Assembly (NCBI GenBank): GCA_027318525.1
Contig: DAHVPA010000092.1
Span: forward strand, 1-7,338
Direction: 5' to 3'
DNA: 7,338 nucleotides
From: Candidatus Cloacimonadota bacterium
GTDB lineage: Bacteria > Cloacimonadota > Cloacimonadia > Cloacimonadales > Cloacimonadaceae
The notes under the pieces were generated by a model. It ran no database searches. It had not been told where the DNA came from and saw only the letters and a program-made list of their open reading frames with translations. Shown here in pieces: positions 7,050 through 7,338 of the stretch (position 1 is its first letter; every line of letters begins with the position of its first letter). The translations under genes and the position numbers were made by a program.

Positions 7050-7313
7050 TTACAGTTCTTCATCCGGGTCAACCAGGTTTGCCATAAAGTGCCTGTCGTG
7101 CCTGTCAAAGATGATGACGACGATGATGGCAGCCAGAAGTGCCACCAGGCAGGCAATGGTCACCCAGATATTGTGGATTCTGCTGCTGAAGATTTTGCCC
7201 TCACCGGGTTTCTGCACAGTATCAGGCGCAATCGGCAGTTCATAGTCCTTAGCCAGTTTGAGGATACGCAGGACATGCAATACAGGGACGTTCTTTTTGG
7301 CAAAAATCATCAT
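7050..7313 (-). CDS. Small membrane protein, possibly the C-terminal part of a poly-gamma-glutamate system protein
   Basis: The frame gives 87 residues from ATG 7313. GTG 7316 and ATG 7310 are alternatives, and AAGG at 7318-7321 fits 7310 best. Residues 1-45 form a soluble stretch (NVPVLHVLRILKLAKDYELP, then a PGEGKIF segment). One transmembrane helix follows at about 50-69 (WVTIACLVALLAAIIVVIIF), then a short charged tail ending DPDEEL. The pattern of VPV-H-L, KLA-x-Y-x-LPI-x-P and PGEGK is reminiscent, from memory, of the end of poly-gamma-glutamate system proteins found beside PgsB/PgsC. In-frame codons before the start still read like protein (QFEQQGV) until a TAA at 7335-7337, so this may be the tail of an interrupted or mis-sequenced longer gene. 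It could equally be a genuine small gene overlapping an upstream TGA (TGATG at 7315-7311). Confidence 0.55.
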   Translation of the reverse strand: MMIFAKKNVPVLHVLRILKLAKDYELPIAPDTVQKPGEGKIFSSRIHNIWVTIACLVALLAAIIVVIIFDRHDRHFMANLVDPDEEL

Positions 7314-7338
7314 CACGCCTTGCTGTTCAAACTGTTAG

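Overview
The window reads as a bacterial chromosome segment from a diderm of the Fibrobacteres-Chlorobi-Bacteroidetes (FCB) type, most likely Candidatus Cloacimonadota. The grounds are the large secreted subtilase with a propeller and a C-terminal FlgD-Ig-like type A sorting domain (YPNPF...SGVYLYRM...KMMLMK), an outer-membrane beta-barrel protein and mid-range base composition. No 16S or marker gene is present, so the lineage is an inference.

Layout. Bases 1-197 are a non-coding leader with a GC-rich nested hairpin at 3-64 and a good ribosome binding site. A single plus-strand gene (198-3500) encodes a 1100-residue exported S8 serine protease: signal peptide, prodomain, catalytic domain with intact Asp174/His245/Ser406, a beta-sandwich linker, seven propeller repeats 45-48 residues apart, and the sorting domain. 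A strong intrinsic terminator follows at 3519-3554. The convergent intergenic region (3501-3798) is unusually structured: a 17-pair hairpin built on CGAGGGG/CCCCTCG with an overlapping 11-nt tandem repeat, then a 16-bp inverted repeat with a 54-nt loop.

The rest is one minus-strand gene train, read from 7338 down to 3799. It contains a small membrane protein (possibly the tail of a poly-gamma-glutamate system protein), an exported 281-residue protein, a 337-residue outer-membrane beta-barrel, a 109-residue protein with a very acidic tail, and gpsA (glycerol-3-phosphate dehydrogenase). Gaps are 13, 3 and 42 nt, followed by a 14-nt overlap into gpsA, so co-transcription and translational coupling are likely. 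The first three look like a cell-envelope module spanning inner membrane, periplasm and outer membrane. The last two form a coupled pair that adds phospholipid-precursor synthesis.

The start codons of two minus-strand genes were moved inward from the longest possible reading frames, because clear Shine-Dalgarno sequences sit just before internal ATGs (5131 and 7036). No tRNA, rRNA, CRISPR array, transposase or integrase was found. The most informative points are the structured intergenic repeats, the seven-bladed propeller protease, the coupled acidic-protein/gpsA pair, and the envelope train whose first gene may be a truncated or interrupted member of a polyglutamate system.
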